From Pycnococcus provasolii (taxonomy: Eukaryota > Chlorophyta > Pseudoscourfieldiophyceae > Pseudoscourfieldiales), in NCBI GenBank assembly GCA_049487715.1, contig CP150551.1:620001-684000 (forward strand): DNA of 64,000 nucleotides. The letters are read 5' to 3'. A model generated the notes under the pieces. The model worked only from the letters and a program-made list of their open reading frames with translations, was not told the DNA's origin and ran no database searches. Both the position numbers and the translations under genes were made by a program. Shown here piece after piece: positions 59,668 to 64,000 of this stretch. Each line of letters opens with the position of its first letter. Within the stretch, counting starts at the first letter, position 1.

Positions 59668-60950
59668 TCAAATAAAGCAAATAAAGCATAGGCAACACCA
59701 ACCAAAAACCCTCCTCCTGTCCTCCTGCAGAGCCTCGCTCGCGACGAGATGAAGTGGCACCCTTTTTCGGTGCATCAGCTGCGGATGTTTTAATTCAGAA
59801 GATGGCGACGAGGGTTGTGATGAAGATGAGGATATGATGTCAAAGTCGTCGTCGTCGCCGCCGCCGCCGTCATTGACGGCGATTGAAGGCGGCGATGTAA
59901 TTTCTTCCTCCTGCTGCTGCTGCTGCTGTGATGGAGATGATGAGCCAACAGCGCCGCCGCTGAGTGCGGCTGCACCCCATGCAGCGCAAGCACCGTCGAC
60001 GTCCGTCATGGGACGCGTGAGAAGTGCCATCGCCTCAGTTCGCATCTCTGCCACATACGGCTCACTCCTGCGCGCAGAAGCGTGCGAGCACCTCCCGCCA
60101 GACGTCGTGCAGTATCTTGCATATCGCCGCCGCCGCCGCCGCCACTGCCGTCGTAGGCTGATCCTCCGAGTGACGCCGCGAGCGCGTGAAGCTCATCCTC
60201 GTTCGGGCTTACCACCGTCACGTGCGGCAGAATCGCGGTGGCACGGCGGCACTTTGCCATTGACGTTGGCTCAAGCCAGAGCCGACCTCGAGGTGCGGTG
60301 GTGGCAATCGCCTGCAGCGCAAGCGGCGTGATGTTGCAGTCACAGATCACGGCGCCGGCGATTCGAAGCGACGGCGCAAAGCGCTCGATCCACGCAGGTG
60401 TCACCGCGGCGGCGGCGGCATCCGCGTCGGCGACGCATGCGACGAGTTCGCCGTCTGCCGAGAACACGGCGCTTACTGTGGCGGTCGGCGTGTTGTCTTC
60501 TGTGCATCGCCTGATCGCCTGCGTGTCGTCGTCCGCGAGTTGCGCCCAGTGCGACGTTATCGCGCGTCCCGCCGCGTCGTCGCCGACCGCGCTAACGAGC
60601 AGCGGCACTTCGTGTGCGAGCCTCGCCACCCCGTCTGCGACGTTGCGCGCGACGCCTCCCATAGCCTGCGTGACATGTCCAGGCACGCTTCCTCCTTGTA
60701 TAAGTTTGTGCCCGTCGAGTGCCTTGGCATTCACGTCAAGCACGCACGCGCCGATGGAAACGACACGTTGATTTTGACCACCACCAGCATCGTGAGGCAG
60801 AGTGGAGCTTGTTTGTTTTGCTTCGACCCTTGTTATCGCGCACGAGTCTGACGATGAAAGGCGAAGGTGGCTGTTTAATATACTTAAACGCTTCATGGAA
60901 ACTGAACTTACACGAACGCCATGAACGCCATCACCAGTGGGTTCACGCAT
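59668..60950 (-). pseudogene. PfkB-family kinase (pseudouridine-kinase-like), disrupted
   Basis: From the ATG at 60950 (MKRLSILN at 60896 is an alternative) the frame encodes a PfkB kinase: VVSIGACVLDVNAKAL, MGGVARNVADGVARL, LLVSAVGDDAAGRAI, LWLEPTSMAKCRRA and TVVSPNEDELHALAASLGG, as in plant/bacterial pseudouridine kinases. After a Gly run it loses homology (LLRAGVSRMWQRCE) and stops at 60006. An overlapping frame from 60054 reads TDVDGACAAWGAAALSGG, at the place of the catalytic GAGD motif but with Cys-Ala in place of Gly-Asp, then Gln- and Asp-rich sequence to 59668. A frame break plus lost catalytic Asp suggest decay, though assembly error or a small intron is possible. Confidence 0.6.
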
Positions 60951-61158
60951 GCGAAAAGATTTGTGGTGCGAGGTGAGAAATTTAGTCTATCCCGACGAAA
61001 GGTCGAGAAAACTTTTTTATTACCGGGTAGGGAGAGGCAACTTTTTTCCGAAACCAAAGTTAACAACAAATCCCCATTGCAATCTCTACTTTTTATATTA
61101 GATGAACAGAGCAAGTTGCCGACGATCTCGTCGACGATGGCGATCAAGCAGGCGATGG

Positions 61159-61206
61159 ACCCTGGCGTCGGCATGGCGTCGGCGTCGGCATGGCGTCGGC
61201 GTCGGC
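61159..61206. repeat. GCGTCGGCATG microrepeat shared with 43283-43309
   Basis: GACCCTGGCGTCGGCATGGC plus the next 7 bases are identical at 61159-61185 and 43283-43309. Here the unit continues as three GTCGGCATGGC repeats. Confidence 0.75.
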
Positions 61207-61791
61207 ATGGCGGCGCTGTCCTCCCGTTCCCTCCTTCCAAGGATTACTCCGATACCAAGGTTTACCACTCGAAGAGGTTTCGTGGTGGTGGGGGTTGGGG
61301 CGCACCCTAGCACTTATGGTTGCTATCAGGTTAGTTGTACTGAGAAGAGTTTCTTGTCGTTTTCAGGGGAGGTCCTCTTTCATGGGGGGACTCGTCGAAG
61401 AGGTGGTGGTGGATTGAGAGGCGTTCGTGAGAGTGTGAGAGTTCATGCATCGGCAGAACCACCGTCTTATCAAGATGGGGACGACGGGGATACGTCGACG
61501 TCGTCTGAGCCTGAGGAGTTTTTGAGAGATGTTCCGCTCAACGTGTGGGACATCAAACCGCCGTGGTGCCAACCATGGACCATCGTCAGCACGGGATTCG
61601 CCATTATTGGAGTCGCGTCGATACCACACTGGACGTGGCTAACCGCTATCGCTAGCCTCGGTGTCTTCACTTGGTGGTACCTGTTCTTGGGCGTGTATGC
61701 ATCGCAATACAAGGAGGCTGTCATAGCAGCACGGGCTGGAGACAACGAAGCCGCGCGATTTGTTGCCATGATTGTGAGCGCATATCGATGA
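61207..61791 (+). CDS. Plastid-targeted two-span membrane protein (cyanobacterial-type)
   Basis: The frame opens at an ATG at 61102. MAALSSRSLLPRIT at 61207 looks like the better transit-peptide start, giving 194 residues. After an Arg/Gly/Ser-rich leader and an acidic linker, the conserved core NVWDIKPPWCQPWTIVSTGF is followed by two membrane spans (IVSTGFAIIGVASI and LTAIASLGVFTWWYLFLGVY). The WDIKPWWCQPWS pattern is shared by small uncharacterised proteins of cyanobacteria and plastids (DUF6737-type, from memory). A thylakoid or envelope location is inferred. The leader region includes a GCGTCGGCATG repeat also present before the RPA1 fragment. Confidence 0.7.
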   Translation: MAALSSRSLLPRITPIPRFTTRRGFVVVGVGAHPSTYGCYQVSCTEKSFLSFSGEVLFHGGTRRRGGGGLRGVRESVRVHASAEPPSYQDGDDGDTSTSSEPEEFLRDVPLNVWDIKPPWCQPWTIVSTGFAIIGVASIPHWTWLTAIASLGVFTWWYLFLGVYASQYKEAVIAARAGDNEAARFVAMIVSAYR

Positions 61792-61868
61792 AAATATCTT
61801 GTTTTTTTTTTAACAACTAGTATTATTAAATTATTACTCTATGAATATCCGCGGTCACGCACCGCCGC

Positions 61869-63014
61869 CTACACCAACGTCAACTTCTTGTCGTCCATCT
61901 TGTCGCCGGCGATGGACGCCGCGAGACGGCCGCCTGCCCATCCGTTGTTGCGAAGGTAGTACTCTTCCTTGCCACCCTCCTTCGGAGCCTCCTTCAACTC
62001 CTTCGCCTTTATCTCTTTTTCGATTCGACGATTCTCTCGGAGCCATCCGTCCACCATGCGAACAAGAGTCTGGCTTCCGTCAATCAGGTGCGGGTAGTCC
62101 TTAAGGCGGTTGAAGCTCTGCAGCTCGCCCCTCGCGACGTACATGATGTGGCTTGGCCATCGCTCGAGGCCGTCGAAAATGTGCGTGGCGTAGATGATGC
62201 ACGCGCCACGGTTCCTGCACTCCTCCGTGAGGAACCTCATCAGGCTCGCGCGTCCGAGCACGTCGAGGTCGACGGTGATTTCGTCGAGAAGCAGCACCTT
62301 GAATTCGCGCAGCAGGCCGACGACGAGCTGCACGCGCCGCCTCTGTCCGTCGCTCACCTGGTGCATACGCCAGTCCGGGTTCACGTCGAGCGCCTCCATG
62401 AGCCTCTGCTTGCGGCTCGGATCCGCGCACTCTCGCGCGGCGTTGTCAATCATGCGCGACGCGGGGAAGTCGCCGCCGAGCGCGCAGTCGAATCCCGCGA
62501 ACGCCACCTCCCGCTGCCAGTTTCCTCCGACGTAGTTGAGCAGGCCGCTGGTTGTGAGCCCGGTATCGTGGAACGCGGGTCGTCCGAGCACCTGCACCAT
62601 GTGCTGCGGCACCATGAGTTTTCCCCCAAGTATTTTGAGGAGCGTCGTCTTACCTGCACCGTTCGCGCCAATCAGCAGCGCCCTTTCCCCGGCGTGCAGT
62701 TCAAAGTTCATTCCCTTGATGAGCGGCTTCGCTCCCGGCGGCGGTTGTCCGCTGATGTCGGGGTATGTGTACGCGAGGTCCGTGACTTTGATGAGCGGTC
62801 CCGCTTCGTTCATGGGCGCGGGTGCGGACGCCACATGCTGCTGCGTGTTTGTCTCAGGGCTAGAGATGGCCACAACTGCTGACGGAGGTGGAGGAGGTGC
62901 AGCAGATCCGAGGTTGGCAAACAGTCCCGCACTTGACGAGTCCACGGGCGCGACGGCGTGCGAGGCGTGCGATACGGAGCCACGGGAGTGCGTGACGGAA
63001 ACTGGGACAGGCAT
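61869..63014 (-). CDS. Soluble ABC ATPase, ABCI/CAF16 type
   Basis: The ATG at 63014 gives 381 residues. A disordered N-terminus (~75 residues) precedes one nucleotide-binding domain without membrane spans: LIGANGAGKTTLLKILGG (Walker A), VSDGQRRRVQLVVGLL (signature) and LLLDEITVDLDVLGRASL (Walker B and D-loop), then IYATHIFDGLERWPSHIMYV. This matches yeast CAF16 and plant ABCI19-21, cytosolic ATPases linked to CCR4-NOT or hormone responses. The long C-terminus (NRRIEKEIKAKELKEAPKEG) is typical. It is divergent from the last gene, with two CCCTAA units ~180-195 bp upstream. Confidence 0.92.
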   Translation of the reverse strand: MPVPVSVTHSRGSVSHASHAVAPVDSSSAGLFANLGSAAPPPPPSAVVAISSPETNTQQHVASAPAPMNEAGPLIKVTDLAYTYPDISGQPPPGAKPLIKGMNFELHAGERALLIGANGAGKTTLLKILGGKLMVPQHMVQVLGRPAFHDTGLTTSGLLNYVGGNWQREVAFAGFDCALGGDFPASRMIDNAARECADPSRKQRLMEALDVNPDWRMHQVSDGQRRRVQLVVGLLREFKVLLLDEITVDLDVLGRASLMRFLTEECRNRGACIIYATHIFDGLERWPSHIMYVARGELQSFNRLKDYPHLIDGSQTLVRMVDGWLRENRRIEKEIKAKELKEAPKEGGKEEYYLRNNGWAGGRLAASIAGDKMDDKKLTLV

Positions 63015-63432
63015 AGTGATCAATGAATGATCAAGTGCTTAAAATGATGTGATGAAGATGAGAGTCTCCGAGAATGAAGGGCTGGGATGGGACGCGCCAA
63101 TCACCCCCCCACCAAAAACAAAAAGGGAGTTAACCGGGATTTGTTTCTGGCCACAAAACACTTCTGGCTAGAACGCGTCCGTCCGTGGCTCTCTAACCCT
63201 AACCCTAATACACACAAGGTCCCCTGCAAGGTCCCTCCTCCGACCTGTCATCAGATGAAGAAGGGGATCCAATCCAAGCACAAGCACGGATCCCCAGTAC
63301 CCCATCCCTTCCCACCATCAGAGCCGGATTCTCCCCAGGCCACAAGCCCGGCAAGAGTTGAAAGAGAGAGAGAGATAAGTTCCCCCATTTCATTCCCCTC
63401 GCCACACGGTTCATTCATTTCGCATACGTATC
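63015..63432. other. Divergent promoter region with short telomeric tract
   Basis: CTCTAACCCTAACCCTAA lies at 63192-63209, ~180 bp from the ABC-protein ATG and ~225 bp from the ATG at 63433. A GA run is at 63361-63374. No other gene seen. Confidence 0.6.
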
Positions 63433-64000
63433 ATGATGCTCCGAGCACCTGCTCCTGCTCCTGCTCCTGCTGCGTCTCGTCATCTCAGGGAGGCTCCTCA
63501 TGGTGGTTCTCGTCATGGTAAAACGCGTCATGGTTCTCGTTCTCGTTCTCGTTGCCGTGCTCCTTCTGCCTCTAGCTCCCTGTCGTCATCCTACGACTTT
63601 AGCAATCTGAAAACTGGGGCAGTTGGTAATGGGGGAGGAGCCCTTCCCTCGTCTCCTCCTCCTCCCGTTGCAGCACCTGCTGCACCACCCTCTAACCTTA
63701 GCAGTCTTCCTACAACAACCAGTAATCATGTGCCCGATAACGTCAACGCAGCGGCACAAGCAGCGGCGGAAGCACTCCGTGGTGAAAACAATCCGTTCGA
63801 CAAAATCAGTGCGCAAGCAAGAAACCTTCTGGACCAAGTCGTCAGCGAAGCAAACACAAACACGCCAGAGGCAACCCTGCAAGAAGCCCAAAGGGCGATC
63901 ACGGCAAGCGTGCAGAACGTACTCAACGCACACCCTCAGGACGAAGTACGCAAACTCATTGACGCCACGCCAGCAACGTTCCAAACCCTGAAAAACGCAA
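63433..64000 (+). CDS. Unrecognised protein, 5' part only
   Basis: The ATG at 63433 opens a frame that stays open to the window edge (189 codons). The start is MMLRAPAPAPAPAASRH, then His/Arg/Ser-rich (SRHGKTRHGSRSRSR), a Pro/Ala-rich linker and an Ala-, Asn-, Gln-rich helical region (NVNAAAQAAAEALRGENNPF, ARNLLDQVVSEANTN, AQRAITASVQNVLN). The basic leader might target an organelle. No family recognised. Confidence 0.55.
   Translation, partial: MMLRAPAPAPAPAASRHLREAPHGGSRHGKTRHGSRSRSRCRAPSASSSLSSSYDFSNLKTGAVGNGGGALPSSPPPPVAAPAAPPSNLSSLPTTTSNHVPDNVNAAAQAAAEALRGENNPFDKISAQARNLLDQVVSEANTNTPEATLQEAQRAITASVQNVLNAHPQDEVRKLIDATPATFQTLKNA

Overview
The window looks like nuclear DNA of a unicellular eukaryotic alga. 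Long uninterrupted reading frames on both strands show few or no introns. Eukaryote-only families are present: 20S proteasome beta6, kinesin-2, DONSON, ERCC1, MO25, COMM domain, RBR ubiquitin ligase and DGAT2. A plastid-type membrane protein with a transit-like leader, a bacterial-type organellar Asp-tRNA synthetase and a plant-like ABCI ATPase point to a photosynthetic lineage. Kinesin-2 and a dynein heavy-chain remnant point to a flagellated ancestry. A green, prasinophyte-grade alga is my best guess, inferred from gene content only. Telomere-type TTAGGG motifs occur inside the window, mostly 90-235 bp upstream of start codons.

Region 1 (1-21.2 kb) is compact housekeeping DNA with many divergent or convergent pairs: RanBP2 zinc-finger protein (-, runs off the left edge), TPR/beta-helix protein (-), COMM-domain protein (+), proteasome beta6 (-), kinesin-2 (+), giant RBR E3 ligase (-), RING/VWA protein (-), DONSON (-), secreted clostripain-like peptidase (+) and an unrecognised basic protein (-). 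Region 2 (21.8-23.5 kb) holds decayed Ty1/copia pieces in both orientations. Region 3 (24-35.9 kb) is again gene-dense: MO25 (+), ERCC1 (-), Golgi-type sulfotransferase (+), MDR oxidoreductase (-), DGAT2-family acyltransferase (+) and a receptor-like kinase (-).

Region 4 (36-60 kb) is accessory DNA. It contains a DDE transposon with 27-bp terminal inverted repeats and TA flanks (36.03-38.19 kb), a 12-bp minisatellite, the organellar AspRS gene, a hAT/DUF659 transposase remnant beside GC-rich tandem repeats, an orphan RPA1 C-terminus, a truncated and frameshifted receptor kinase, an unrecognised gene with a frame break, a homogeneous 183-bp satellite array, and a mosaic of captured gene pieces (leishmanolysin-like, dynein heavy chain, TTI1, beta-sandwich ectodomain). 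Part of this mosaic forms ~0.84-1.0 kb inverted arms around a spacer carrying a MULE transposase fragment, so it resembles a Pack-MULE or foldback element. A truncated BRWD/PHIP-like gene follows. Region 5 (58.9-64 kb) returns to ordinary genes: HNH protein (-), disrupted PfkB kinase (-), plastid membrane protein (+), ABCI/CAF16-type ATPase (-), and the 5' end of an unrecognised gene (+) that runs off the right edge.

The most interesting signals are the telomere-repeat tracts in promoter positions, the gene-fragment mosaic around a MULE piece, and the RBR ligase with about 310 residues inserted between IBR and RING2.
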